A stretch of 64,000 nt of DNA from Siphonobacter curvatus (GTDB taxonomy: Bacteria > Bacteroidota > Bacteroidia > Cytophagales > Spirosomataceae): NCBI RefSeq assembly GCF_002943425.1, contig NZ_PTRA01000001.1, positions 744,001 to 808,000 on the forward strand. Reading direction: 5' to 3'. This document shows positions 1-9,195 of the stretch, in pieces; the stretch's first letter is position 1, and each line of letters opens with the position of its first letter. A model generated the notes under the pieces. The model worked only from the letters and a program-made list of their open reading frames with translations. It had not been told where the DNA came from and searched no databases. A program made the translations under genes and the position numbers.

Positions 1-3000
1 GGCCTGTTGTGGACTCAATGGGGTCTGGGCTTGACTCAGCAGCGGCGTAGCAAAAAGGAGCAGGAGTGCCGCTAGCCCCTTTGTTTTCGGTCGAAAACCT
101 TTTTCCAGATACATATACAAAATGGGAATGACAAAAAGCGTAAGCAGCGTGGAAGTAATCAATCCACCGATGACGACCGTAGCCAGGGGTTTCTGTACTT
201 CGCCCCCCGCACCCGTCGAAAGGGCCATGGGGAGGAAGCCGAGCGAGGCAACCGTAGCCGTCATCAGAATGGGGCGTAGCCGGGTATTCGTACCCTGAAG
301 AATCACTTCAGTCAAGTCTTCAATACCGGATTTTCGCAGGTAGTTAAATTCCCCAATCAGTACGATGCCATTCAGTACCGCCACGCCAAACAGAGCAATG
401 AAACCCACACCCGCCGAAATACTGAAGGGCATATCCCGCAGGACCAGAGCGAAAATGCCCCCAATGGCCGCCATCGGAATAGCCGTAAAAATCAGTAAAG
501 ACTGGCGGATGGACTGAAACGTAAAGTATAGCAACGTGAGAATGAGACCCAGGGCGACGGGTACGGCGATGGACAGACGACCCGTGGCTTTTTGCAGATT
601 TTCGAACTGCCCGCCGTAAGTGACGTAATAGCCCGTTGGGAATTTGACCTGCTGTTCGATTTTCGCCTGCAACTCCTCCACGACGCTTCGAACGTCCCGA
701 CCTCGGACGTTAAAACCAATGGTAATCCGGCGTTTGGCGTCTTCCCGCTGAATCTGATTAGGTCCCAGTTGCAGGGAAACATCCGCGACCTGTTGTAGAG
801 GAATGTGATTACCGCTGGCTGCCGTTACGAACAGATTCTGGACGTCTTCAATGCGTTGCCGGTTTTCGGGAGCGAAGCGTACGACCAGTTCAAAGCGTTT
901 TTCGCCTTCGTACACCAGTCCGGCCGATTCGCCCGCGAAGGCCATACTCACCGCCTGATTGACGGTAGCAATGTCCAGGCCAAACTTGGCGAGTTTATCC
1001 CGGTCGATACGGACGATGATCTGCGGTAAGCCGGAAATTTTTTCCTGATACAAATCCTTCGCTCCATCGACGCTCCGGACCAGACCCACCACCTGTTGTT
1101 GCAGGCGGGCCAGTTCGTCCAGGTTTTCACCGAAGATTTTGACACCCACATCCTGCCGCACGCCGGAAATCAATTCGTTGGATCGGAACTGAATGGGTTG
1201 GGAGATACCGAAGTTCACACCGGGAATGTCTTCCAGAGCTTCCGTCATCTGGTTGGCAAGGTCTTCACGGGTGCGGGCGGAGGTCCATTCTTCCTTGGGT
1301 TTAAGCTTAATTGTTAAATCACAGGCTTCCATCGGCATGGGATCGGTAGGGATTTCGGCCGCTCCGATTTTTCCAATGACCTGCGTGACTTCCGGAAAAC
1401 GTTTCATCAATAAATCCGAAGCCTGCGTAACCTTATCGACGGTTTGAGTGATTGAACTGCCCGTGAGTAACATGGTTTCAGCTACGAAATCGCCTTCTTC
1501 CAGGATGGGAATGAATTCGCCCCCCAGTCGCGTAAACGTCCAGATTGAGACGGCAAATACGCTTAGAGATACGAGTAATACGGCAATCCGATGACGTAAC
1601 GCTCCGCGAATCAGCGGGGTATATTTTCGGTGGAAGAAGGCCATCAGTCGGTCGGAAAGCGAAGGCTTATGCGTAATGTTCTTACTGAGCAGCAAGGCCG
1701 TCATCATGGGTACGTAGGTCAGCGAAAGCAGAAAAGCACCCAGAATGGCAAAGCTTACGACCTGAGCCATGGGTTTGAACATCTTGCCTTCAATGCCCGA
1801 AAGCGTCCAGAGGGGCAGGTACACGATCAGGATGATGATTTCCCCAAAAGCCGCCGAACTCCGGATTTTACGAGCCGATTCGTACACTTCTTCATCCATT
1901 TCGGCCTGTGTCAGTCGGCCGGGCTTACGCAAGCCAAAATGGTGCAACGTGGCTTCCACGATGATGACCGAGCCATCGACAATCAGTCCGAAATCAATGG
2001 CTCCGAGGCTCATCAAATTGCCCGATACGCCGAGCCATTTCATCAGTGAAAAGGCAAAAAGCATGGACAGGGGAATCACCGAAGCTGTGATGAGGCCCGC
2101 CCGCCAGTTACCCAGAAACAGAACCAGTACGAAAATGACGATGAGGGCTCCCTCGACTAGGTTTTGGGTGACGGTACCAATGGCTCGTTCAACGAGTTCA
2201 CTGCGTACCAGAAAAGGATCGATGACTACGCCTTCGGGTAAGGTTTTCTGAATCTGCTCGACCCGTTTTTCGACTCGCTTTACGACCTCGTTCGAGTTTT
2301 CGCCTTTTAACATCATCACCAAACCACCTACGGCTTCTCCTTCGCCATTTCGAGTCAGTGCCCCGTACCGATTGGCGTAACCGAAACGTACCTGAGCCAC
2401 GTCACGAATGAGAATGGGTGTACCGGCAGTAGTATTCCTGACGACGATCTTTTCAATATCTTCCAGCGTACCTACCAAGCCTTCCGACCGGATGAAAAGA
2501 GCCGTAGGTTTTTTATCGATATACGCCCCACCGGAGTTCTGGTTATTCTTTTCCAGAGCCGTGAAAATGTCGCTGATACTGAGGTTGTAACTGCGAAGTT
2601 TTTCGGGCTGAACCGCCACTTCGTACTGCTTTAGAAATCCGCCCCAGCTGTTGACTTCCGCAACGCCGGGTGTACCCAGCAGTTGCCGCCGTACGTACCA
2701 GTCCTGAATACTCCGCAGACTCATGGCGTCGTACTGCTTTTCGTAACCTTTCTTGGCGTGAAGGGTATACTGGTAAATTTCGCCGAGTCCGGTTGAGATG
2801 GGCGAAAGTTCCGGGTTGCCTACGTTTTCCGGAATCAGAGTTTTGGCCTCGGTAAGACGTTCACTTACCTGCTGTCGGGCCCAGTACAGGTCCGTTTCTT
2901 CGTGAAAAACAACCGTAACTACGGACAAACCAAAGCGGGAAATGGAGCGTACTTCCTCAATTTCCGGAATACTGGCCATAGTTTGTTCAATGGGAAAGGT

Positions 3001-3195
3001 AATGAGCCGTTCGACTTCGGGAGCCGCCAGCGAAGGCGTCAGGGTAATGATCTGCACCTGATTATTGGTAATGTCGGGAACGGCATCGATGGGCAAGCGA
3101 CTCAGGGAGTACGAACCCCAGCCAATCAGAGCCAGAATGACCACACCCACAATGAGTTTATGGTCAATCGAAAACCGAATGATTTTATCCAGCAT
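1..3195 (-). CDS. CusA/CzcA heavy-metal efflux RND pump with outer-membrane-factor extension (C-terminus beyond window)
   Basis: Inner-membrane proton-driven RND pump that exports metal ions through a tripartite envelope complex. The minus-strand reading frame is open from an ATG at 3195 (MLDKIIRFSIDHKLIVGVV) to the window edge, 1065 codons. The family's TM4 charged motif is visible as DFGLIVDGSVIIVEA. The last RND helix (TLLTLFVIPILYMYLE) is followed directly by a second hydrophobic signal-like segment (residues about 1032-1050) ending in LLSQAQ and then TPLSPQQA, which resembles the start of a CusC/TolC-type protein. The pump is therefore probably fused to its outer-membrane factor, an arrangement known in Bacteroidota. 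The metal specificity cannot be told. It lies 158 bp downstream of the Cys/His-rich protein gene and probably shares its transcript. Confidence 0.93.
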   Translation of the reverse strand, partial: MLDKIIRFSIDHKLIVGVVILALIGWGSYSLSRLPIDAVPDITNNQVQIITLTPSLAAPEVERLITFPIEQTMASIPEIEEVRSISRFGLSVVTVVFHEETDLYWARQQVSERLTEAKTLIPENVGNPELSPISTGLGEIYQYTLHAKKGYEKQYDAMSLRSIQDWYVRRQLLGTPGVAEVNSWGGFLKQYEVAVQPEKLRSYNLSISDIFTALEKNNQNSGGAYIDKKPTALFIRSEGLVGTLEDIEKIVVRNTTAGTPILIRDVAQVRFGYANRYGALTRNGEGEAVGGLVMMLKGENSNEVVKRVEKRVEQIQKTLPEGVVIDPFLVRSELVERAIGTVTQNLVEGALIVIFVLVLFLGNWRAGLITASVIPLSMLFAFSLMKWLGVSGNLMSLGAIDFGLIVDGSVIIVEATLHHFGLRKPGRLTQAEMDEEVYESARKIRSSAAFGEIIILIVYLPLWTLSGIEGKMFKPMAQVVSFAILGAFLLSLTYVPMMTALLLSKNITHKPSLSDRLMAFFHRKYTPLIRGALRHRIAVLLVSLSVFAVSIWTFTRLGGEFIPILEEGDFVAETMLLTGSSITQTVDKVTQASDLLMKRFPEVTQVIGKIGAAEIPTDPMPMEACDLTIKLKPKEEWTSARTREDLANQMTEALEDIPGVNFGISQPIQFRSNELISGVRQDVGVKIFGENLDELARLQQQVVGLVRSVDGAKDLYQEKISGLPQIIVRIDRDKLAKFGLDIATVNQAVSMAFAGESAGLVYEGEKRFELVVRFAPENRQRIEDVQNLFVTAASGNHIPLQQVADVSLQLGPNQIQREDAKRRITIGFNVRGRDVRSVVEELQAKIEQQVKFPTGYYVTYGGQFENLQKATGRLSIAVPVALGLILTLLYFTFQSIRQSLLIFTAIPMAAIGGIFALVLRDMPFSISAGVGFIALFGVAVLNGIVLIGEFNYLRKSGIEDLTEVILQGTNTRLRPILMTATVASLGFLPMALSTGAGGEVQKPLATVVIGGLITSTLLTLFVIPILYMYLEKGFRPKTKGLAALLLLFATPLLSQAQTPLSPQQA

Positions 3196-3353
3196 GGAAA
3201 GAAAATACTAAAGATGAACGGTAGAATGGGAGAAAAGAGGGGAGCAAGTACCGTACGCCTACCGAAGCATTCTTGATACCAAGCGACGTATGCGTGCGGA
3301 AAAATCATCCATTTCCTAGAAAAAACGGATCGTATGGACACACTGCTCCCGGC

Positions 3354-3683
3354 TTAGGCCTGCAGGGGCGGTTGCCAGATCGAAAACGCGTAGCCTTGCG
3401 GCTGGGCGAGGATGTACCAGAACGAAGGTTTGTCTGGCGAAAGGGAAAGGGAGGTACGGGTAAACTCGGGTACGGTCAGGAGCGTAGCTACAAAGCCACC
3501 GGTACAATGGCAGACGCAAAAGGGCGAACACAGGGCGTGTTCGTGCGAATCTTCATCGTGATCCTGCGTCTGTATACTTACTTGCGTCGTTGTTGAGGCG
3601 GTACGTACATGGTGATGCTCGGTACAAGGAGATACCGAAAGAATCAACGTGTACAAAGCCAGAAACAACGCAAGGATTCGCAT
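3354..3683 (-). CDS. Small secreted Cys/His-rich protein (DUF6660-like) upstream of the metal pump
   Basis: Protein of 109 aa. The N-terminus (MRILALFLALYTLILSVSPC) is a signal peptide or membrane anchor. The mature part is rich in metal-ligand residues: His23-25, His42, His47, His49 and a cluster at Cys52, Cys56, Cys58, His59, Cys60. The frame is open 43 codons further upstream, but the ATG at 3683 is preferred because it begins a proper signal sequence and sits 4 nt after a perfect promoter box. Position before the RND pump suggests a periplasmic metal-binding accessory. That role is inferred; I recall small proteins of this kind beside Cytophagales czc loci but know of no tested function. 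Confidence 0.72.
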   Translation of the reverse strand: MRILALFLALYTLILSVSPCTEHHHVRTASTTTQVSIQTQDHDEDSHEHALCSPFCVCHCTGGFVATLLTVPEFTRTSLSLSPDKPSFWYILAQPQGYAFSIWQPPLQA

Positions 3684-3687
3684 GCGG

Positions 3688-3695
3688 CAAAGATA
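3688..3695 (-). promoter_or_regulatory. -7 promoter box TATCTTTG, 4 nt before the start codon
   Basis: The minus strand reads TATCTTTG, matching the Bacteroidota -7 consensus TAnnTTTG, then CCGC, then ATG. The predicted transcription start coincides with the start codon, so the mRNA should be leaderless. No TTTG is present at the usual -33 spacing. Confidence 0.6.
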
Positions 3696-3804
3696 AAGAA
3701 TGGCTGAGGGAATATGTTCTTTGGGGGAGATGAATTTTGTGCCGGAGGGCGGGGAGTTGATAGATACTAGTGGTTGGTTGATAGTTAGTGGGATCTCGGT
3801 TTTA

Positions 3805-3841
3805 AAATACAAAGAGCTGGTAACGCAACCGTTGCCAGCTC
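3805..3841 (-). terminator. Rho-independent terminator of the T9SS cargo gene
   Basis: Minus-strand hairpin with arms GAGCTGGCAAC and GTTACCAGCTC (one wobble) and a 6-nt loop, followed by the T-rich TTTGTATTTT. It starts 25 bp after the stop codon of the upstream minus-strand gene. Confidence 0.75.
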
Positions 3842-3865
3842 TTGGGTTTGCTTACGAAGCTATCC

Positions 3866-4669
3866 TTATTCAATCACCACGCGTTTCACGGTGCCGTCTT
3901 CTCCTTGGGTAACCGTTACGAAGAAGGTGCCTTTTTCAGCTTTTTTCGTCAGCGTGATCTGACCTACAAAATCGCCCTCAAAATCTTTCACTACTTCTTT
4001 GGCTACTTCCCGGCCCTTTACGTCCGTGACCAGAATCGTTACGTCACCTTTAGCCGGAGACGTAAAACGTAAATTCAGGGTCTGATTGAAGGGCCGATTC
4101 GGGTATACGCTCAGGCTGCGTACGGTGCTGGACGAACTGCCCCCTTCCCAGGTCAGTACCTGCGGAGCCAGGTTCAGCTGTCGCTTCAATTGCGGAGCCC
4201 GGTACCGGAATTCGTTGCCGAACTTCTCCCCAAAATCTTTACCCCAGCGTTCCATATCGCGGCCAAAGCGTTCCATTTCCTGATCGAATTTCTGCCACTC
4301 ACCCCGGGCGAGTGGCTCGTCGTCACGATACGTGCGGGGAGCTTTGGGAGCCTTGGGTGGTTTAGGGGTACGGAAAGTCTGGACTTGATAGTCGCCCTTC
4401 TCCAATCGATTCAATACGTCGGCTTCGTCACCAATGATGATTCGGGTACGGCCGCCCGGAGATTGAATACTATTGAGCGAATCAACGAATCGATCGAGTT
4501 GTTCTTGGGTGTCAAACGTGCGGTCAATCTGATGACCGTAATTCCCATTCGACCGTTCGTAATGAAGCCGAAGTTTTTCTTTTTCTTTCTTGGAAGTACT
4601 TTTTTCCTGAGCGAAAGTCGTGCCCGCGGATACAAGGATCACAGCAACAAGTAAGGATGGCAAACGCAT
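3866..4669 (-). CDS. Secreted protein with type IX secretion C-terminal sorting domain
   Basis: Protein of 267 aa. Signal peptide at residues 1-20 (MRLPSLLVAVILVSAGTTFA). A charged middle part contains a Pro/Lys linker (PKPPKAPKAPRTY) and an amphipathic Glu/Arg/Phe-rich stretch near residues 125-150. The last ~80 residues form a T9SS type A sorting domain: a VYPNRPFNQTLNLRF start, a VTDVKGREV core strand and the terminal TVKRVVIE. It is therefore expected to cross the outer membrane through the gliding-type secretion system. The middle part matches no enzyme family I recognise. The gene is divergent from the histidine kinase, with 208 bp between them. Confidence 0.8.
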   Translation of the reverse strand: MRLPSLLVAVILVSAGTTFAQEKSTSKKEKEKLRLHYERSNGNYGHQIDRTFDTQEQLDRFVDSLNSIQSPGGRTRIIIGDEADVLNRLEKGDYQVQTFRTPKPPKAPKAPRTYRDDEPLARGEWQKFDQEMERFGRDMERWGKDFGEKFGNEFRYRAPQLKRQLNLAPQVLTWEGGSSSSTVRSLSVYPNRPFNQTLNLRFTSPAKGDVTILVTDVKGREVAKEVVKDFEGDFVGQITLTKKAEKGTFFVTVTQGEDGTVKRVVIE

Positions 4670-4877
4670 AAACGAGTTGGTTTGGTTTCGTGAGCTAAGG
4701 ACAGTTGAAGCGGAAGCAATGTTGCACGATCGGGCATGATTTGTTGGGACAAATGAGCCGGAGACTTGTTAAAAATGCTTAAACTGATAACTTTGGCATC
4801 TTCCGGGGAAGAATCTGGATCATACCTTCGTTAAACAGTCAGCATAAAACAGGTAGAGAGACCCGCGAAAAGTAAAA

Positions 4878-6743
4878 ATGACGCAACAAAAAATCCGTTG
4901 GTTGGTGGCTTTAATGTCGCTGGCTCTTATTGGGCTGGTGGTATTTCAGGTATTTGGGATTCGGGAAACGCTGAATGCCAAGGCCGATCAGTTTGACGGG
5001 ACCGTAACCGAGGCCATGGATGCCGTGGTTCATAAACTGGAAAAAGTGGAGGTAACCGTGTTGACCAATCGCCAGTTGGCCGCCGAACGCCGCAAGGAGC
5101 AGCTACAGCATCTGGCGATCCCGCAGAAAACCGTAAAAACGCCTCAAGTTGTAAAGAATAAAAAACAGCTCTCGCCGAGCAAGCCCGTCACTACTGCGGA
5201 TCCGGCAACCATTACCCGCAAGTATGCTTCCCAAACGCCCCTTGTGCAGCAATGGGAATTTTACGGTCGGGTAACGGCTCCGTCCGATGTACTGGGTCGT
5301 CCGAGTGGTCAACTGACGGAAGCGGAAATGCATTATATCGGTGAGTATTACCGCAATGATGGTCCAAACAATACGGCCGACCGTTCACGGGAAGAATTAG
5401 AGAAACGGTACGATGAAACCATGTTTCGCAACCTCCGCCGGGATGTAGAAACGGCCAAGCTTCGGAAAGACTCGGTCAGTCGTTTTCTGTCGAGTCGCGT
5501 AACGGGTTCGAAAAACAAAAATACGGCGACGAAACCAGCGAAGACGAAACCTCGAACCGTGGTGGTCAAAGAACCCAAAGGGTCCCTGCGGCGGGTAGAT
5601 AGTAGTAAATCGCGTCCGCTGACGGAGTACGAGAAAGCCGAACAGAAATCAAGAGTGATGCGGGAGGTATTCCTGGATTTGCTCACGAATGATCGTCCGC
5701 TGACGCAACGGGTGGATATGACTATACTGGACTCGTTGCTGAAGTATGAATTCCAGTTACGGGGCATCGATCTGCCATTTGAATATGGTTTGCGTTCGGA
5801 TGACAATCCACACGATTTTGTCTTCACCTCTTCGCCGGGGTACCGCGAAGATCGTCTGCTGGCGGGGTACAGTATGCAGCTCTTCCCTTCGGATTTACTG
5901 GCGACGGACAATATGCTGTTTGTCTATTTCCCGGAACGCCAAAGTTATCTGGCCGAGCAGGTCTGGACGACGCTGATTAGTTCCGTAATTCTGATTTTGG
6001 TGATGGGTGTGTGTTTCTATGTGGCCATGAGTACGATTGTTCGACAGAAAAAGCTTTCGGACATGAAAAATGACTTCATCAACAACATGACCCACGAGTT
6101 TAAAACACCCGTATCCACCATTTCGCTAGCTACTCAAATGCTGGAAGATGATGCCGTAGCTGCTTCGCCGACCATGTTGAAACGGTACTTAGGCATTATT
6201 CGGGATGAAAACCAGCGGCTGGGCTCACAGGTAGAAAAAGTCTTGCAGGCCGCCCGTTTTGATCGGGGAGAGGTGAAGATGAACCGTGAACAAACGGATA
6301 TGCACGAGCTGATCGAAACCGTTGTCCACAGCCTAAGTCCGCAGGTAGAAGCTCGTAACGGTATCCTAGAGACGCATTTACAGGCCAATCCTTCGATCAT
6401 TACGGGGGATGAAGTACATTTAACCAACCTGATTTTTAACTTGCTGGATAATGCCATCAAGTACTCAGGCGAAACTACGGATGTCAGCATTCGTACCGAA
6501 AACGTCACCGGTGCCTTGAAGATCACGGTCAGTGACAAAGGCATTGGCATGAACAAAGAGGCTTTACGGCATATTTTCGAGCAATTTTACCGGGTTCCAA
6601 CCGGAAACGTGCACGATGTGAAGGGCTTCGGATTGGGCCTGAGTTACGTAAAGAAAATTGTCGACGAACATAAAGGTAGCATCAAAGTAGACAGCACGCC
6701 GGGCAAGGGGAGTACCTTTGAAATAACCCTTCCGTATGTCTAA
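4878..6743 (+). CDS. Two-component sensor histidine kinase
   Basis: Membrane kinase of 621 aa that autophosphorylates and passes phosphate to the regulator encoded 43 bp downstream. It has an N-terminal TM (about 10-27), an unusually long charged extracytoplasmic segment (about 30-360) of unknown fold, and a second TM (about 364-386). The HisKA motif NNMTHEFKTPVST has His406 as phosphoacceptor. The HATPase domain shows the N box (NLIFNLLDNAIKYS), G1 box (VSDKGIGM) and G2 box (GFGLGLSYVKKIV). No HAMP or PAS domain is evident. The layout resembles the RprX type of Bacteroides. The signal is unknown. Confidence 0.93.
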   Translation: MTQQKIRWLVALMSLALIGLVVFQVFGIRETLNAKADQFDGTVTEAMDAVVHKLEKVEVTVLTNRQLAAERRKEQLQHLAIPQKTVKTPQVVKNKKQLSPSKPVTTADPATITRKYASQTPLVQQWEFYGRVTAPSDVLGRPSGQLTEAEMHYIGEYYRNDGPNNTADRSREELEKRYDETMFRNLRRDVETAKLRKDSVSRFLSSRVTGSKNKNTATKPAKTKPRTVVVKEPKGSLRRVDSSKSRPLTEYEKAEQKSRVMREVFLDLLTNDRPLTQRVDMTILDSLLKYEFQLRGIDLPFEYGLRSDDNPHDFVFTSSPGYREDRLLAGYSMQLFPSDLLATDNMLFVYFPERQSYLAEQVWTTLISSVILILVMGVCFYVAMSTIVRQKKLSDMKNDFINNMTHEFKTPVSTISLATQMLEDDAVAASPTMLKRYLGIIRDENQRLGSQVEKVLQAARFDRGEVKMNREQTDMHELIETVVHSLSPQVEARNGILETHLQANPSIITGDEVHLTNLIFNLLDNAIKYSGETTDVSIRTENVTGALKITVSDKGIGMNKEALRHIFEQFYRVPTGNVHDVKGFGLGLSYVKKIVDEHKGSIKVDSTPGKGSTFEITLPYV

Positions 6744-6786
6744 CCGACGCTCCGATTTTTAGCATTGAACGTAAAGAGCAACAGAA

Positions 6787-7473
6787 ATGAAAATCTTACT
6801 CGCCGAAGACGATCCGAATTTAGGAACGTTATTACAGGAATATTTAACCTTGAAAGGATACCCGGCCGACCTGGCCCGCGACGGCGATGAAGCCCTCAAT
6901 CAGTTTGTGAAGCAGTCGTATGATCTGTGCATTTTCGATGTCATGATGCCCAAGAAAGACGGCTTTACGCTGGCCAAGGAAGTTCGTCAGGCCAATGCGG
7001 ATATTCCCATTATTTTTCTGACGGCCAAAGCCATGAAGGAAGATACCCTGCAAGGTTTCCGACTCGGTGGGGATGATTATCTGACTAAGCCTTTCAATAT
7101 GGAAGAACTGGTGGCCCGGATGGAGGCCATTCTGCGGCGGAGTCAGCGAAATGAACAAAAAGAACAGAAGTCAAACCGCCTTTTTCAAATCGGTACTCTA
7201 ACGTTCGATGCTGAACGGCAAACGCTCACCCACGGCGACGATGTGCAGAAACTAACCAGCCGCGAAGCCGAGCTACTGAAAATTTTCTGTCAGCACCTGG
7301 GCCAGCCACTCAGCCGTAGTTACATTCTGAAAGCCATCTGGGGGGACGACAGCTACTTCAACGCCCGCAGCATGGACGTGTATCTGACTAAAATCCGGAA
7401 GTACTTGCGGTCCGACGAACGGATTCAACTCATCAATCTCCACGGAGAAGGATTTAAGATGATTGTGGATTAA
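6787..7473 (+). CDS. OmpR-family response regulator
   Basis: Protein of 228 aa: receiver domain (1-120) with acidic pair E6/D7, phosphoacceptor Asp51 (CIFDVMMPKKDG), Thr in IIFLTAKA and Lys in DDYLTKPF; then a winged-helix DNA-binding domain (about 130-228) with KLTSREAELLKIF and the recognition-helix region SRSYILKAIWG. It is cotranscribed with the kinase gene, forming a complete two-component system of RprXY type. Its targets cannot be read from this window. Confidence 0.94.
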   Translation: MKILLAEDDPNLGTLLQEYLTLKGYPADLARDGDEALNQFVKQSYDLCIFDVMMPKKDGFTLAKEVRQANADIPIIFLTAKAMKEDTLQGFRLGGDDYLTKPFNMEELVARMEAILRRSQRNEQKEQKSNRLFQIGTLTFDAERQTLTHGDDVQKLTSREAELLKIFCQHLGQPLSRSYILKAIWGDDSYFNARSMDVYLTKIRKYLRSDERIQLINLHGEGFKMIVD

Positions 7474-7495
7474 CCGATTAATTGTATCAATTATA

Positions 7496-7530
7496 GCCCG
7501 AAGGTTCTAACACTTTCGGGCCATTTTGTT
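7496..7530 (+). terminator. Rho-independent terminator after the two-component operon
   Basis: Hairpin with arms GCCCGAAGG and CTTTCGGGC (one G-T pair) and an 8-nt loop, followed by CATTTTGTTT. It begins 22 bp after the regulator stop codon. Confidence 0.75.
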
Positions 7531-7578
7531 TGAAGATGATTACGCTGGTCGAATTATGAATCCGGACTAGCGACGTAC

Positions 7579-7625
7579 GAACCCCAACGGGGTTCAATTT
7601 CACTAGCCTGGGGTTTTACTCCAGG
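7579..7625. repeat. REP-like double hairpin in intergenic DNA
   Basis: Two adjacent small inverted repeats: GAACCCC-AAC-GGGGTTC (7579-7595) and CCTGGGG-TTTTA-CTCCAGG (7607-7625). The unit lies between convergent genes and resembles dispersed hairpin repeats in other bacterial genomes. No second copy was seen in this window. Confidence 0.45.
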
Positions 7626-7670
7626 ATTCTTTCGGATGTGTAAGCCGTAACCATGAAACAGTGTTCCCGT

Positions 7671-9068
7671 TTAACCCACGGAATCCGTTACTTTCCCCCG
7701 CTGCCGAAACACCAGCGATCCGCCCCACATCCCTACGCCACTGGCCAGTAATCCGTACACAATCGGGTTCGTAACTGTATTTAGGTACGCAGCCAGCATC
7801 CAGCTAAGCAGCCCCAGACTCATGGAGAGTAGACAACCTGCGAGTGAAGCCCGTTTCCAGTATAGTCCCGCCGTCATGGGAATAAACAGCGATACCAGAC
7901 TAAAGGCCGAAGATTCGCTGACCAGCTCAAATACATCCTGTTGTTCCAGGGCCATCCAAACTGCCGCCGCGGTGACGCCCAGTACGGAAAGCCGAATGGA
8001 TAGTAGAAGTTGCTGATCGGTTAGCTTTGGAAAAAAAGGACGAATCAGGTTTTCACCTACCACCGCCGCCGGGGCCAGAATTGCCCCCGACGTGGTACTA
8101 AGCAGGGCCGAAATCAAAGCTCCAAAAAACAGAATCTGAACGGCCAGCGGAGCGTGCTGGAGTACCATGTTGGGAAGAATCAACTGCGGATCACCCTGCA
8201 ACAGTTCGGGATGGAGTCGTACAGCCATCAACGCAATGAGCAGTGGAAAAAACGCCACCGTCCAGTATAGAAACCCGGCTGTGACGGCGGATTTTACGGC
8301 CGTATTGGCATCTTTTGCTGCCATCACCCGCTGAAATACATCCTGCTGGGGAATTGACCCCAAACCAATTGTAATCCAGGCAATGACGTACTCGGTGGAT
8401 TCGTGCCAGGAAAAGCGGTGCGGAATAACGCGAAAGAACCCATCGGGTTGCCGGGCGAATAGGGTACTCACGCTATCAGTTTCCATCCATAAAATGACCA
8501 GCAGAATGACCAGTCCGGCGATCAGGATGATATTATGCAGAAAATCAGTAATGGATACCGACCACATCCCACCTGTCAGCGTATATACCATGACAAGGCC
8601 CGCTCCGGCCCAGATACCCGTGGACATGGGTACGTCAAAAACGGTTTGTCCGATGATACTCATGGAAACCAGCTGGGCGGCAATCCAGCCGAAATAGGAG
8701 GGAACAATCAATAAAGCCGAGAGTAGTTCGGCGGACTTTCCGTACCGTAGCCCGAAAAAATCGCAGAAGGTAATGATGTTCCAGCGGTAAAAGATCCGGG
8801 CGTAAAATAGTCCGACTAACACCAGACACAAGCCCGCTCCAAACGGATCTTCGATCACGCCCAGAAAGCCTTCCCGTACAAAACGTCCCGGTGCTCCCAT
8901 CATCGTTTCCGACCCGAACCAGGTGGCAAACGTCACCATCGAAGCCAGGGCAAAATTGAGTTTTCGTCCGGCCAACACAAAGTCTTCCGTATTCTTCACC
9001 CGTCGCGACGCCCAGAGGCCAACCCCCAGATTTAGGAGTAGATACACAACGATGGCAGCGATGAGCAT
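7671..9068 (-). CDS. Sodium:solute symporter family transporter
   Basis: Polytopic membrane protein of 465 aa, predicted to import an unidentified solute with Na+. Twelve to thirteen hydrophobic helices run through the protein. The N-terminal signature TEDFVLAGRKLNFALAS and TWFGSETMMGAPGRFVREG, and the later GLGSIPQQDVFQRVMAA, are typical of the SSS family. The ATG at 9068 gives a normal N-terminus. It is divergent from the ArsR gene, and the ArsR operator lies 81 bp upstream of this start, so shared control is possible but not shown. The substrate is unknown. Confidence 0.88.
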   Translation of the reverse strand: MLIAAIVVYLLLNLGVGLWASRRVKNTEDFVLAGRKLNFALASMVTFATWFGSETMMGAPGRFVREGFLGVIEDPFGAGLCLVLVGLFYARIFYRWNIITFCDFFGLRYGKSAELLSALLIVPSYFGWIAAQLVSMSIIGQTVFDVPMSTGIWAGAGLVMVYTLTGGMWSVSITDFLHNIILIAGLVILLVILWMETDSVSTLFARQPDGFFRVIPHRFSWHESTEYVIAWITIGLGSIPQQDVFQRVMAAKDANTAVKSAVTAGFLYWTVAFFPLLIALMAVRLHPELLQGDPQLILPNMVLQHAPLAVQILFFGALISALLSTTSGAILAPAAVVGENLIRPFFPKLTDQQLLLSIRLSVLGVTAAAVWMALEQQDVFELVSESSAFSLVSLFIPMTAGLYWKRASLAGCLLSMSLGLLSWMLAAYLNTVTNPIVYGLLASGVGMWGGSLVFRQRGKVTDSVG

Positions 9069-9148
9069 ACGAACTTGGTTAAGAATTGAAGGGATAAAAA
9101 TACGCGGATACCCGGAAAATCACGCCGGAGAAGTAGAATTTATAGGAT

Positions 9149-9174
9149 TATATGAAAATATGTTCATATATTTG
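9149..9174 (+). promoter_or_regulatory. ArsR operator overlapping a -7 promoter box
   Basis: Perfect palindrome TATATGAA-AATATG-TTCATATA (9149-9170), containing the TGAA-N6-TTCA core known for ArsR/SmtB-family operators. Its right arm overlaps a perfect TAnnTTTG box, TATATTTG (9167-9174). The ArsR start codon follows 21 nt later. Binding here would block the promoter, so autoregulation of the downstream cluster is the natural reading. Confidence 0.72.
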
Positions 9175-9195
9175 ATCGATCATTCAAGACTTCGT

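Noticed and set aside
592-3276. Several plus-strand open frames across the metal-pump region
   Set aside because: They are antisense shadows; the minus-strand frame encodes a continuous RND protein.
4823-4830. TACCTTCG as promoter of the histidine kinase gene
   Set aside because: One mismatch to the box and the nearest TTTG is 27 nt away, too far for the -33 element.
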